From: Oscillospiraceae bacterium
GTDB lineage: Bacteria > Bacillota > Clostridia > Oscillospirales > Oscillospiraceae
Assembly: GCA_017457285.1 (NCBI GenBank)
Contig: JAFTHT010000015.1
Location: 51,574 to 115,573, forward strand
DNA: 64,000 nucleotides
Reading direction: 5' to 3'
Part shown: in pieces, positions 52,798 to 61,720 of the stretch
Layout of the letters: each line of letters opens with the position of its first letter
Position numbering within the stretch: position 1 is the first letter of the stretch
Notes under the pieces: generated by a model
Seen by the model: only the letters and a program-made list of their open reading frames with translations
The model's database searches: none
What the model was told of the DNA's origin: nothing
Translations under genes and position numbers: made by a program

Positions 52798-54011
52798 AAT
52801 TTGATGGAATCGTGATCGGTGGCGGCCCGGCTGGGATGTTCGCCGCCATTACAGCTGCCCGTCGGGGACAAAAGGTGTTGCTTTTGGAACGGAACGACCG
52901 GCTGGGCAAGAAGCTGCTGATCACCGGCAAGGGCCGGTGCAACGTGACCAACGACTGCGACGCCCGGGAGGTTTTGCAAAATGTGCCCCGGAACGGGCGT
53001 TTTCTGTTCAGCGCCATGGCGGCCTGCCCGCCGGAGAAGGTCAAAACCTTTTTCGAAGAAAGCGGCTGCCCCCTGAAAACCGAGCGGGGGAACCGGGTTT
53101 TTCCCGTCAGCGATAAGAGCATTTCCGTGCTGGATGCGCTGCAAAGGGAGCTGCGCCGCAGCGGCGTTACCGTGAAGACCGGTTGGGTCACCGATATCCG
53201 GAGGCTGGAGGGGAAAGTTTCCGGCGTGACGGCAGGGAAGCAGCAGTATGATGCGGCGTGGGTCATCCTGGCCACCGGCGGCCTGTCCTATCCCACCACC
53301 GGCTCCACCGGCGATGGCTATGAGCTGGCAAAACGGCTGGGCCATACCGTCACCCCCACCGAGGGCTCCCTGGTTCCGCTGGAAGGGGACGAGGACTGCG
53401 CCGAAATGCAGGGCCTGAGCCTGCGAAATGTGGCAGTCAAGCTGGTGGATGCCAAGGGCAAGACCCTCTTTACAGACTTTGGCGAGCTGCTCTTTACCCA
53501 TTTTGGCATTTCCGGCCCCACGGTCCTCAGCGCCAGCGCCCACCTGAAAGGGGAGGGCTGCCGTCTGCTCATTGACCTGAAGCCTGCCCTGGAGGAGTCC
53601 AAGCTCAACGACCGCATCCTGCGGGATTTGCAAATTTACAAAAACCGCTCCATGGAAAATGCCCTGACGGATCTGCTGCCCCGGTCCATGATCCCGGTGG
53701 TGCTGAACCGGCTGCAAATTCCCGTGGATTTGCAGGCCAATTCCCTGAATAAGCAGCAGCGCCGGTCCCTGGTGGAGCTGCTGAAGGCATTTCCTGTGCA
53801 AATTCGGGGAAAACGCCCTGTTTCTGAGGCTATCATTACCTCCGGCGGCATCAAAATATCGGAAATTGACCCCAAAACCATGGAATCCAAGCTGGTTCCC
53901 GGCTTGTATTTCGCTGGGGAAATCATCGACTGCGACGCCTACACCGGCGGCTTCAATCTCCAAATCGCCTGGGCAACGGCTTATGCTGCGGGAATGAGTG
54001 TCTGTCAATAA
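52794..54011 (+). CDS. NAD(P)/FAD-dependent oxidoreductase, HI0933/YtfP family
   Basis: 405 residues. FAD-binding GGGPAGMFAAITAARRG at the N-terminus, the family box KKLLITGKGRCNVTN, and the C-terminal GLYFAGEIIDCDAYTGGFNLQ typical of the BaiN/HI0933 flavoproteins. Family members include enzymes acting on bile-acid derivatives (BaiN), but most have no proven substrate. Coupled to the RpiR regulator by ATGA overlap. Confidence 0.9.
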   Translation: MKFDGIVIGGGPAGMFAAITAARRGQKVLLLERNDRLGKKLLITGKGRCNVTNDCDAREVLQNVPRNGRFLFSAMAACPPEKVKTFFEESGCPLKTERGNRVFPVSDKSISVLDALQRELRRSGVTVKTGWVTDIRRLEGKVSGVTAGKQQYDAAWVILATGGLSYPTTGSTGDGYELAKRLGHTVTPTEGSLVPLEGDEDCAEMQGLSLRNVAVKLVDAKGKTLFTDFGELLFTHFGISGPTVLSASAHLKGEGCRLLIDLKPALEESKLNDRILRDLQIYKNRSMENALTDLLPRSMIPVVLNRLQIPVDLQANSLNKQQRRSLVELLKAFPVQIRGKRPVSEAIITSGGIKISEIDPKTMESKLVPGLYFAGEIIDCDAYTGGFNLQIAWATAYAAGMSVCQ

Positions 54012-54036
54012 AACGTTCGGACATTGGGTGCTGAAA

Positions 54037-55695
54037 ATGGATAATTTGAATAGGGTACTTGAAAAGATTTGCACCAAACATAAGCTGGTGGGCGCCAATG
54101 TAGCGTTGTATGATTCTGAGCGCATCGTTTACAGCTACAACTATGGCTATGCGAACAAAGAACAGCAAATGAAAAGCACCAATGACAGCCTGTACATGAT
54201 CGGGTCAAACACAAAGGTTTTGACCGCTGTGTGCATTATGAAGTTGATGGAGAACGGTGATTTGTCGTTGGACGATGATATCAGAAAATTTATTCCTGAA
54301 TTTGAGGTAAAGTCCACCTTTTCCTATGAAAAAATCACGATTGGAAATCTGTTAATGCACAGGTCGGGGCTCTTATGTGATTTGTACAACATGAGCTATG
54401 ACCAATCCGGTGACTTCCGGGAGGTAATCAGCCACCTGAAAAACACCTATCTGATTGCATCGCCGGGGACCATGTTTGCCTACTCCAATGTGGGGTATAC
54501 AGTGCTTGGCGTGGTGATTGAGAGAGCGTCCGGGATGCCATATCAGCAGTTCGTTCAGAAAACCATCGCGCAGCCCCTTGGAATCGGTATTCATTTTTTG
54601 CAGACAGAAGAGCAGAGGGAGCGGTACGCAAAGACGATATCGCTGTGCTATAACCGGAAGGGGGAAACGGTCACCGACCCCCTGGGCACCATCCTTCCGG
54701 CAGGCTCCAATACCTATATGAGCATGGCGGATTTTGTGAAGTTCGGACAGATTTTTCTTAAAAAAGATGGTACCATCCTGAAAAAAGATACGCTTGACCT
54801 GATGGAAACGCTGGAATGTCCCGAGGATATCGACAGGGAGCTATGGAATGCGGGTTACGGATTGCTTCATCATCTGAATCATTACGGGGAAAATGTCGGA
54901 AAGATAATTGGGCATGGTGGCGATACTTTTTACCATCACTCTGCATTCGAGTATATTCCGGGCCACAATGTTGGCATAATGGTGTTTACGAATAACGAAC
55001 AGGGCGCAAATGCCAGAGGGGAAATCGTCAGTAAAGTTCTGCATACTTACCTGGAAAGCATGGGCATCGCCACGGCAACTTACCCTATGGTGTTTAACCA
55101 CGTTTCCGGAAATTGCGATGAATGTGTTGGGAAATACGCAACACCTCTGGGGATTTTTGATATCCGAAAAGGCAGTGAAAGTAACCTTACCACGAAGCTA
55201 TACGGTTTGCGTATAGCTTTGAAGCGGTGCGAGGACGGATTCTGGCAGTTATGGCCGAAAAGCATCCTGTCCCACCTGCCTTTGATAAAACAGCAAATTA
55301 GCAGGATGAGAATCAAATTTGCCTGGTACAGTGGGAAAAAAGTGCTGGTTTTGGAGAGCAGATACCCCGATAATGTCAATCAGACGATTGTTGGTGGTGT
55401 CTTGGAAGAAACGTCGGTTCCGGAGTCTTTCAAAAAGGCCTGTGGTTCTTACGAACTGGTCAACGAACGGCTGAAGGCTGTGAAGGGAAGCTGTTTACTT
55501 CGTGTTGAAAAGGGCATTCTTGTGTTAAAAGTACGGATTTTAGGCGGGACGATGGAGTTGGCGCTGAATGCCGTGGGTGACAACCTTGCATTTGTGCAGG
55601 GATTCGGCAGAAACACGGGAAATGATGTAATACTGACGGATTGCAACGGTGCGAAAAGCCTGGTTTGGTGCGGTCTGCATTTTCAAAAGAAATGA
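54037..55695 (+). CDS. Serine hydrolase of the beta-lactamase/class C PBP-like family
   Basis: 552 residues from ATG 54037; a GTG at 53998 is an alternative. Catalytic motifs: SxxK in IGSNTKVLTA, YxN in FAYSNVGYTV, HGG in GHGGDTFYHH. The C-terminal ~200 residues form a beta-rich domain. No signal peptide is visible. It probably hydrolyses an ester, amide or peptide bond in the cytosol. The gene is visibly more AT-rich and differently coded than its neighbours, which suggests acquisition by transfer, and it follows the flavoprotein closely. Confidence 0.86.
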   Translation: MDNLNRVLEKICTKHKLVGANVALYDSERIVYSYNYGYANKEQQMKSTNDSLYMIGSNTKVLTAVCIMKLMENGDLSLDDDIRKFIPEFEVKSTFSYEKITIGNLLMHRSGLLCDLYNMSYDQSGDFREVISHLKNTYLIASPGTMFAYSNVGYTVLGVVIERASGMPYQQFVQKTIAQPLGIGIHFLQTEEQRERYAKTISLCYNRKGETVTDPLGTILPAGSNTYMSMADFVKFGQIFLKKDGTILKKDTLDLMETLECPEDIDRELWNAGYGLLHHLNHYGENVGKIIGHGGDTFYHHSAFEYIPGHNVGIMVFTNNEQGANARGEIVSKVLHTYLESMGIATATYPMVFNHVSGNCDECVGKYATPLGIFDIRKGSESNLTTKLYGLRIALKRCEDGFWQLWPKSILSHLPLIKQQISRMRIKFAWYSGKKVLVLESRYPDNVNQTIVGGVLEETSVPESFKKACGSYELVNERLKAVKGSCLLRVEKGILVLKVRILGGTMELALNAVGDNLAFVQGFGRNTGNDVILTDCNGAKSLVWCGLHFQKK

Positions 55696-55734
55696 TTCCT
55701 TTGGGTGTAGTAATGCCCTGCGAATAAAAAGCCA

Positions 55735-55763
55735 TTGACAAATCGGCAATCATGCTATAAAAT
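55735..55763 (+). promoter_or_regulatory. Promoter of acpP
   Basis: TTGACA (55735-55740), 17 nt, TAAAAT (55758-55763). Confidence 0.7.
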
Positions 55764-55801
55764 ACATAGCAGTTTAGACAACACCTACGGAGGGATAAAC
55801 T

Positions 55802-56023
55802 ATGTACGAGAAACTGGTGGCCTACGCAGCCAAGACTCTGGAAATCGACGCTTCCGAGATTAGCCCCGAGAGCACCTTTGAGAGCCTGGGCATCGATTCT
55901 CTGGACGTGGTCGAGATGGTCATGGACCTGGAGAGCGAGCTGGGCGTTGAGCTGGAGATGGAAGATCAGAACATCACCACCTTCCAGGAGCTGGCCGATT
56001 TCATCGACAGCAAGGTCAACTGA
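55802..56023 (+). CDS. acpP: Acyl carrier protein
   Basis: 73 residues, acidic, with the phosphopantetheine attachment serine in LGIDSLDVVEMVM. The length and helix pattern fit the fatty-acid ACP. Fatty-acid synthesis genes are not adjacent, so it may serve fab genes elsewhere or another carrier role. Followed by the SRP RNA 28 bp later with no terminator visible between, so co-transcription is possible. Confidence 0.93.
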   Translation: MYEKLVAYAAKTLEIDASEISPESTFESLGIDSLDVVEMVMDLESELGVELEMEDQNITTFQELADFIDSKVN

Positions 56024-56051
56024 TTTAATTTTCAATCGAATACCCTTGTAT

Positions 56052-56364
56052 AAGCGGACCGGCTTATAACAAGGTCGCACTAGTCGGGGAGATAGCGGTG
56101 CCCTGTAACCCGCGATCCGCTACAGCGGGGATGAATTCCCACACCCGGGCTTGTTTGAGTGTCGTCTGCGCTTCGTAAGTGGCGTTGACGGGACGGTCTC
56201 GCGCAACGGAAACCCGTGAACCATGTCAGGCGGGGAACCGAGCAGCATTAAGCGGATCTTTCCGTGTGCCGTGAGGGTGCCGTTCCTGAGTCGGCTGCGT
56301 CGCTTCCGGACATTCAGCAGGTTCAAATGTGGGTGTGCGATCTTGTTATGAGCCGGTCTTATTT
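56052..56364 (+). ncRNA. ffs: Signal recognition particle RNA, large Firmicute type
   Basis: About 310 nt. The 5' stretch GACCGGCTTATAACAAGGTC (56057 on) pairs with the 3' end (GTTATGAGCCGGTC) to close the molecule. The Alu domain carries the conserved GTCGGGGAGATAGCGGTGCC and CTGTAACCCGC segments, and the S domain has the apical loop GTCAGGCGGGGAACCGAGCA, where GGAA is the tetraloop closed by CGG/CCG, and GTCAGG/AGCAGC form the Ffh-binding internal loops. Position immediately upstream of dnaX is the same as Bacillus scr. The 5' and 3' ends are approximate. Confidence 0.93.
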
Positions 56365-56442
56365 AGCGAATGGTTAAGAGGTCCCCAAGAATGAATAATT
56401 GAGATATCCGCTTCGCGGATGGATTTGGAAAGGAGCGGTTTT

Positions 56443-58050
56443 GTGTATCAGGCATTATATCGGAAATACAGGCCGCAGACTTTTGATGATGTGTCCGGGC
56501 AGATGGCGGTGACCCAGACGTTGAAGACCCAGTTGGCCACCGGGCATTTGAGCCATGCGTACCTGTTTACCGGCTCCCGGGGCACCGGCAAGACCAGCTG
56601 CGCCAAGATTCTGGCGAAAGCCGTCAACTGCGAGGATCTGCAGGACGGCAATCCCTGCAATCGCTGCGCTGCCTGTCAGGCCATCGATTCCGGCTCCTGT
56701 ATGGATGTGCTGGAGATCGACGCCGCCTCCAACAACGGCGTGGATAACGTTCGTGATCTGCGGGATGATGCGATTTATTCCCCGTCCCAGGTGAAAATGC
56801 GGGTGTATATCATCGATGAGGTGCATATGCTCTCCATTTCCGCCTTCAATGCACTGCTTAAAATCATCGAGGAGCCGCCGGAGCATTTGATGTTCATCCT
56901 GGCAACCACAGAGCTGCACAAGGTTCCGGCCACGATTTTGTCCCGATGTCAGCGGTTTTCTTTCCGGCGGATTAGCCAGGAGGATATCGCTGCCCGGCTG
57001 CAATTTGTTGCCTATCAGGAAAATATCGACCTGGACGATGGAGCCGCCAAGGTTCTGGCCCGGCTGGCCGACGGCGGTATGCGAGACGGCCTGAGCCTGC
57101 TCGACCAATGTGCCTCGGCAACTACGGGAGAATTGACCGCCGAGCGGGTCTATGCCTGCCTGGGCATCGCCGGTGAGCAGAAATGCGCTGAACTGATGGC
57201 CCATATCGCCGCCCACGACAGCGGCAAGGCCCTGGCGCTGTTCAACCGGCTCTATGCCGAGGGCAAGGATTTGGGGGCCATGCTGGATGAGCTGGCCTGC
57301 CTGACCAGGGATTTGATGGTGCTGAAAACCGCCGGAGATTCCGGCATCACCATGCTCTCCGGCGTGGCGACAGACCGGGAGGCAGGGGAGTTGGCGAGAA
57401 AATTTTCCAGCGGGGAGCTGCTGCGGATGATGAATCAGCTGCAGCAGACCATGGCCGGATTTGTCCGCAGTGCCAGCCGCCGGATGGACGCGGAGCTTTG
57501 TATTCTGTCCCTGTGCCAGCCGGAGCTGACGCTGGACGCGGAAAGTCTGAATGCCCGCCTGACCCGGCTGGAAGAGCAAATCAAAACCGGCGCTTTCGTC
57601 CCTCATGCGTCCCCAATGCCGGTTTCTCAGCCCGTGGCTGAGCCGGAAGAATATCCCCCTATGCCGGGGGATGAAGATGCGCCTCCTGTCATCGAGGAGG
57701 CACCGCCCGTTCCGGCCCCGGCAGGCTTCTGGATGGATTTGGCGGTGTCCATCCGTCAGGAGCTTCGCCCACCGGCAGCAGGCTTCTTCGCGCCCACCCC
57801 CAATGCGCCGGTGCAGGGCGTTTTGAAGGGGAATCAGGTGGTTTTGCAGTGCGCCAATGCCTTTACCAAGGAAATGGTGGATAAGCCCAAAATTCTGGAG
57901 CTGGTGGCCCGGAAAGCCTCCGCCCAGTTGGGCAGACCCGTCACGGTCAAGGCGGTGGATGCTTCCGCCAAGCCCCAGGCCAATGCCAACATGGAACAAT
58001 TGCTGAGCTTTGGCAGAAATCACCCGGATGTGGTGAAAATTAAAGAATAA
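56443..58050 (+). CDS. dnaX: DNA polymerase III subunits gamma/tau
   Basis: 535 residues from a GTG start 7 nt after AAAGGAG; the in-frame ATG at 56419 precedes the ribosome site. Walker A GSRGTGKTS, zinc-binding cysteines in NPCNRCAACQAIDSGSC, EVHMLS and the sensor LSRCQRFSF are the clamp-loader hallmarks. A Pro-rich linker (about 410-430) precedes a short C-terminal domain. A small hairpin ATCCGCTTCGCGGAT (56406-56420) sits just before the ribosome site. First of the dnaX-ybaB-recR cluster. Confidence 0.96.
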   Translation: MYQALYRKYRPQTFDDVSGQMAVTQTLKTQLATGHLSHAYLFTGSRGTGKTSCAKILAKAVNCEDLQDGNPCNRCAACQAIDSGSCMDVLEIDAASNNGVDNVRDLRDDAIYSPSQVKMRVYIIDEVHMLSISAFNALLKIIEEPPEHLMFILATTELHKVPATILSRCQRFSFRRISQEDIAARLQFVAYQENIDLDDGAAKVLARLADGGMRDGLSLLDQCASATTGELTAERVYACLGIAGEQKCAELMAHIAAHDSGKALALFNRLYAEGKDLGAMLDELACLTRDLMVLKTAGDSGITMLSGVATDREAGELARKFSSGELLRMMNQLQQTMAGFVRSASRRMDAELCILSLCQPELTLDAESLNARLTRLEEQIKTGAFVPHASPMPVSQPVAEPEEYPPMPGDEDAPPVIEEAPPVPAPAGFWMDLAVSIRQELRPPAAGFFAPTPNAPVQGVLKGNQVVLQCANAFTKEMVDKPKILELVARKASAQLGRPVTVKAVDASAKPQANANMEQLLSFGRNHPDVVKIKE

Positions 58051-58102
58051 TGATAAACGACGGTTATTCTGAACGAAGTATAACGTAAAATTAAACGTAT
58101 GT

Positions 58103-58193
58103 CATAGCCGGGCGGTTCGCACGAAGAGCTGCCTGCGGCATTTGTACCTGAAAACTATGGAGATTGCCACGGCCCATCGGGCCTCGCAATGAC
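58103..58193. repeat. REP-family repeat inside the dnaX-ybaB interval
   Basis: A 5' arm GTCATAGCCGGGC near 58103 and a 3' arm GGAGATTGCCACGG, then CCCATCGGGCCTCGCAATGAC ending at 58193. It lengthens the normally tight dnaX-ybaB spacing to about 170 bp. Confidence 0.85.
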
Positions 58194-58224
58194 AGTTGAT
58201 ATTTTTAAGATTGGAGATAATATT

Positions 58225-58572
58225 ATGGCAAAAGGTGGATTTCGTGGTGGCATGCCCGGGGGCATGAACCAGATGCAGATGATGAAGCAGGCCCAGAAGC
58301 TCCAGCAGGAGATGCTGCGGATGCAGGAGGAGCAGGAAAATAAGACCTACACCGCCAAGGCGGGCGGCGGCGTTGTGGCTGCTACTGTCAATGGCAAGCA
58401 CGAGCTGGTGGACCTGGCCATTGATCCCGAGGCCATTGACCCCGAGGATGTGGAAATGCTGCAGGATATGATTATCGCTGCCGTCAATGAGGCCATGCGT
58501 ACCGCTGATGCGGAAGCGGCTCAGAATATGTCCCGGCTCACCGGCGGCATGAATCTGGGCGGCCTGTTCTAA
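58225..58572 (+). CDS. ybaB: YbaB/EbfC nucleoid-associated protein
   Basis: 115 residues from the ATG at 58225. Met/Gln/Gly-rich start (GGMNQMQMMKQAQKLQQEM) and the core AGGGVVAATVNGKHELVDL are family hallmarks. Binds DNA as a dimer; always adjacent to dnaX and recR. An earlier ATG in frame lies in the REP and is not used. Confidence 0.94.
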   Translation: MAKGGFRGGMPGGMNQMQMMKQAQKLQQEMLRMQEEQENKTYTAKAGGGVVAATVNGKHELVDLAIDPEAIDPEDVEMLQDMIIAAVNEAMRTADAEAAQNMSRLTGGMNLGGLF

Positions 58573-58581
58573 GGAGGCGCT

Positions 58582-59181
58582 ATGCAGTATTTTCCCGCGG
58601 CGCTGCAGGAGCTGGCGGATCAGTTTGCCCGGCTTCCCGGCATCGGCGGCAAGACCGCCCAGCGGCTGGCGTTCCATGTGCTGGAGCTGCCGCTGGAGGA
58701 TGCGGAGAGCTTTGCGGGTGCGATTCTGGCGGCGAAAAGGGAGGTCCACACCTGCCCGGTGTGCCAGAATCTGACGGACCGGGAGCTGTGTCCCATTTGC
58801 GCCGATGAAATGCGTGACCAGAGCCAGATATGTGTGGTTGCGGAGCCCAAGGATGTGATTGCCATGGAACGGAGCCGGGAATTTTCCGGCGTTTACCATG
58901 TGCTTCACGGGGTTATCTCACCTCTGAATCATGTGACCCAGGATGACATCAAGATCCGGGAGCTGTTGCAGCGAGTGGCGTCGGCGGACATTCGGGAGGT
59001 CATTATGGCCACCAACCCCGATACCGAGGGCGAAGCGACGGCCATGTACATTTCCCGTCTTCTGCGGCCGATGGAGATTAAGGTGACCCGCCTGGCCTAT
59101 GGCGTGCCGGTGGGCAGCCAGCTGGAATACGCCGACGAGGTGACCCTGTCCCGGGCCCTGGAAGGTCGGCAGGAAATTTAA
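58582..59181 (+). CDS. recR: Recombination protein RecR
   Basis: 199 residues. Helix-hairpin-helix RLPGIGGKTAQRLAF, four-Cys zinc motif (CPVCQNLTDRELCPIC), toprim domain with ICVVAEPKDV and ATNPDTEGEATA. Works with RecO/RecF to load RecA. Nine base pairs after ybaB with AAGGAGG. Confidence 0.97.
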   Translation: MQYFPAALQELADQFARLPGIGGKTAQRLAFHVLELPLEDAESFAGAILAAKREVHTCPVCQNLTDRELCPICADEMRDQSQICVVAEPKDVIAMERSREFSGVYHVLHGVISPLNHVTQDDIKIRELLQRVASADIREVIMATNPDTEGEATAMYISRLLRPMEIKVTRLAYGVPVGSQLEYADEVTLSRALEGRQEI

Positions 59182-59184
59182 TAA

Positions 59185-59215
59185 AAAGCGATGGTATTTT
59201 TCGTACCATCGCTTT
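59185..59215 (+). terminator. Terminator after recR
   Basis: 12-bp stem AAAGCGATGGTA / TACCATCGCTTT with a 7-nt loop just after the stop. Confidence 0.85.
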
Positions 59216-59222
59216 CTTCATC

Positions 59223-59251
59223 TTGCATTTATATTTTTTATGTGTTATTAT
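59223..59251 (+). promoter_or_regulatory. Promoter of the next membrane protein gene
   Basis: TTGCAT (59223-59228), 17 nt, TATTAT (59246-59251). Confidence 0.55.
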
Positions 59252-59282
59252 ATTTTTAACACGATAAAAGGCAGGAATTACG

Positions 59283-59723
59283 ATGAGCAAACGCAGATTC
59301 ATCCTTCAATATGTTGACCACATGTATTTTAAGGTGGTTGGAGCAGCATTGACAGTGGCATTGTTTGCACTTGTGTATTATTATCTGCGTTTTCCTGCGA
59401 ATTTAGGGCTGAATGATTTGGTTGGGATGGTATTTCCCGGGGTCATGGTGCTGATTTGGGAGTCCCTGAAGAAGCGGAATTTTTGGTGGGTTTGGCTTAT
59501 GGGCTGTTGCCCGTGCCTTTTGGGAGCCCAGCTGTTTGCTTCTTTGGAAAACCTGTTATTGCATGGTTATTGGCTGATCAGCTTGGGGGTCAGCGTTGCG
59601 TTGGCGGTGGTTCCATCCCGCAGCGCCGTTCGTTTCCGGGAACGCACAAGGGATGATGGCAGCGGTGACGCACCCAAGGCGAAAAAAGATGAATTTTTGG
59701 AAAAATTATTTGCGGATCAATAA
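59283..59723 (+). CDS. Membrane protein of unknown function
   Basis: 146 residues with about four hydrophobic segments (around 16-35, 44-60, 68-83, 92-110) and a charged cytoplasmic tail rich in Arg/Asp/Lys (RFRERTRDDGSGDAPKAKKD). I recognise no family. Monocistronic between a promoter and a shared hairpin; an unusual CC-containing segment (MGCCPCLLG) lies in helix 3. Confidence 0.65.
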   Translation: MSKRRFILQYVDHMYFKVVGAALTVALFALVYYYLRFPANLGLNDLVGMVFPGVMVLIWESLKKRNFWWVWLMGCCPCLLGAQLFASLENLLLHGYWLISLGVSVALAVVPSRSAVRFRERTRDDGSGDAPKAKKDEFLEKLFADQ

Positions 59724-59727
59724 AAGG

Positions 59728-59754
59728 GGAGCAGCCGATGTGGCTGCTCCTTTT
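59728..59754. terminator. Hairpin between convergent genes
   Basis: 9-bp stem GGAGCAGCC / GGCTGCTCC with a 5-nt loop, flanked by AAAA and TTTT, just after the plus-strand stop and before the minus-strand stop at 59757; likely bidirectional. Confidence 0.8.
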
Positions 59755-59756
59755 GC

Positions 59757-60143
59757 TTACAGCTTGGAGTAGGTCTTTTCCAGAAAACGCTGACTGGATA
59801 CGATGCAGCGCTTGTGGGTGCCTTCGCCGATTTTGCCGGCTTCATCGTAGGCGGTGACCTGGAAGGTGATGACTTTTCCTTCCACAGCGGTGACCTCCGC
59901 CTCGGCACGTACCTCCAGACCAACGGGAGTGGCGGAGATGTGGGAGATGTTCAGCTCGGTGCCCACGGAGGTTTTATCCTCACCCAGGGCCTCGGCAATG
60001 GCTTCGCAGGCGGCGCCCTCCATCAGGGCCACCATGCAGGGGGTGGCATAGACCAGCAGACTGCCGGAGCCAACCTCTGCGGCGGTGTCCTCTTTCTCAA
60101 CCAGGGTCGCGACCTCGCCCTTCATTCCAACGGTAATTTCCAT
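59757..60143 (-). CDS. Hotdog-fold thioesterase (fluoroacetyl-CoA thioesterase-like)
   Basis: 128 residues from the ATG at 60143, which follows GGAGGAG. Sequence GSGSLLVYATPCMVALMEGAA with a Thr/His-rich turn and VGTELNISHISATPVG fits the FlK-like hotdog thioesterases that cleave acyl-CoA thioesters. The physiological substrate is unknown. It is transcribed divergently from pncB; the two promoters lie back to back. Confidence 0.85.
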   Translation of the reverse strand: MEITVGMKGEVATLVEKEDTAAEVGSGSLLVYATPCMVALMEGAACEAIAEALGEDKTSVGTELNISHISATPVGLEVRAEAEVTAVEGKVITFQVTAYDEAGKIGEGTHKRCIVSSQRFLEKTYSKL

Positions 60144-60167
60144 AGTAATCTCCTCCATTTTTCTTTC

Positions 60168-60196
60168 AATATATCCCATAGACGTAAATAAGTCAA
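60168..60196 (-). promoter_or_regulatory. Promoter of the thioesterase gene
   Basis: Minus strand TTGACT (60191-60196), 17 nt, TATATT (60168-60173). Confidence 0.7.
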
Positions 60197-60204
60197 GAAA
60201 GGGA

Positions 60205-60233
60205 TTGCAATTTTGGCGATGGTGGTATATAAT
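60205..60233 (+). promoter_or_regulatory. Promoter of pncB
   Basis: TTGCAA (60205-60210), 17 nt, TATAAT (60228-60233). Its -35 lies only 8 bp from the -35 of the divergent thioesterase promoter. Confidence 0.8.
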
Positions 60234-60265
60234 AAGTACAAATTTATCGAAAGAGAGGCTTTGTC

Positions 60266-61720
60266 ATGAAGGTTTACGACAAAATCAATCTTACTATGCT
60301 CTGCGATTTCTATGAGCTGACCATGGCCCACGGTTATTTCGAGAAGGGCTATAAGGATCGCATTACCTATTTTGATTTGTTCTACCGCCGTTGCCCCGAT
60401 GGCGGCGGCTTCGCCATTGCGGCGGGCCTGGAGCAGGTCATCGAGTATATCCAGGAGCTGCGTTTCGAGCCGGAGGATATTGAATATCTCCGGGGTCGGA
60501 AGCTGTTCAGTGAGGAATTTTTGGCCTATCTTGCGGATTTCAAGTTCACCGGCGATATCTGGGCCGTGCCGGAGGGCACTCCGGTGTTCCCCAAGGAGCC
60601 CATTATGACCATTCGGGCTCCTGCTATTCAGGCGCAGCTCATTGAGACGTTCCTGCTGCTGTCCGTCAACCACCAGAGTCTGATTGCCACCAAGGCCAAC
60701 CGGGTGGTCCGGGCGGCCCAGGGGCGGACGGTGCTGGAGTTCGGCTCCCGCCGGGCTCAGGGTGCGGATGCTGCCATTCTGGGCGCCAGAGCGGCCTATA
60801 TCGGCGGCTGCAACGGCACCGCCTGCACCATTTCCGACCAGCTCTTCGGGGTCTATGCCGGCGGCACCATGGCCCATGCCTGGGTCCAGATGTTCGATAG
60901 TGAGTATGAGGCCTTCAAGGCTTACTGCGAGATGTACCCCAACAATGCCACCTTGCTGGTGGATACCTACAATACTCTCAAATCCGGTGTGCCCAACGCC
61001 ATTCGGGTGTTCAACGAAGTTCTGAAGCCCCGGGGCATTACCAAGTGCGGCATCCGGCTGGACTCCGGCGATATGGCCTACCTGAGCCAGAAGGCCCGGA
61101 AGATGCTGGACGATGCGGGCTGGACCGAGTGCCAGATCTCCGTTTCCAACTCTTTGGATGAGTACATCATCCAGGATCTGCTGCGGCAGGGGGCCAAGAT
61201 CGATATGTTCGGCGTTGGCGAACGGCTGATTACGGCCAGAAGCGAGCCTGTCTTCGGTGGTGTGTATAAGCTGGTGGCTGTTGAGCATGAGGACGGCACC
61301 GTGGAGCCCAAAATCAAGATTTCCGAAAACGTGGGCAAGATCACCAACCCCCACTACAAGAAGCTCTACCGCTTCTATGGCAACGATACCGGCAAGGCTA
61401 TCGCTGACTACCTCTGCGTTTACGACGAGACGGTGGACGACAGCAAGGATATGGAGATTTTCGACCCCGAAGCCACCTGGAAGACCAAAACCGTCTACAA
61501 TTTCTCCGCCAGAGAGCTGCAGGTACCCATTTTCCTGAATGGCGAGCTGGTTTACCAGTGCCCCAGCCTCCAGGAGGTTCGCAAATATTGCCTGGAGCAG
61601 GTGGACAGCCTGTGGGACGAGGTGAAGCGCTTCGACAATCCCCATACCTACTATGTGGACCTTTCCCAGAAGCTGTGGGACATCAAGTACAGCCTGCTGA
61701 AGAAGAATAACCATGCGTAA
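60266..61720 (+). CDS. pncB: Nicotinate phosphoribosyltransferase
   Basis: 484 residues. LCDFYELTMAHGYF start, the substrate block FGSRRAQGADAA, the phospho-histidine region GGTMAHAWVQMF, and LDSGD are diagnostic. It makes nicotinate mononucleotide from nicotinate and PRPP in NAD salvage. Followed by a membrane protein overlapping by 8 bp, which may be a transport component. Confidence 0.97.
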   Translation: MKVYDKINLTMLCDFYELTMAHGYFEKGYKDRITYFDLFYRRCPDGGGFAIAAGLEQVIEYIQELRFEPEDIEYLRGRKLFSEEFLAYLADFKFTGDIWAVPEGTPVFPKEPIMTIRAPAIQAQLIETFLLLSVNHQSLIATKANRVVRAAQGRTVLEFGSRRAQGADAAILGARAAYIGGCNGTACTISDQLFGVYAGGTMAHAWVQMFDSEYEAFKAYCEMYPNNATLLVDTYNTLKSGVPNAIRVFNEVLKPRGITKCGIRLDSGDMAYLSQKARKMLDDAGWTECQISVSNSLDEYIIQDLLRQGAKIDMFGVGERLITARSEPVFGGVYKLVAVEHEDGTVEPKIKISENVGKITNPHYKKLYRFYGNDTGKAIADYLCVYDETVDDSKDMEIFDPEATWKTKTVYNFSARELQVPIFLNGELVYQCPSLQEVRKYCLEQVDSLWDEVKRFDNPHTYYVDLSQKLWDIKYSLLKKNNHA

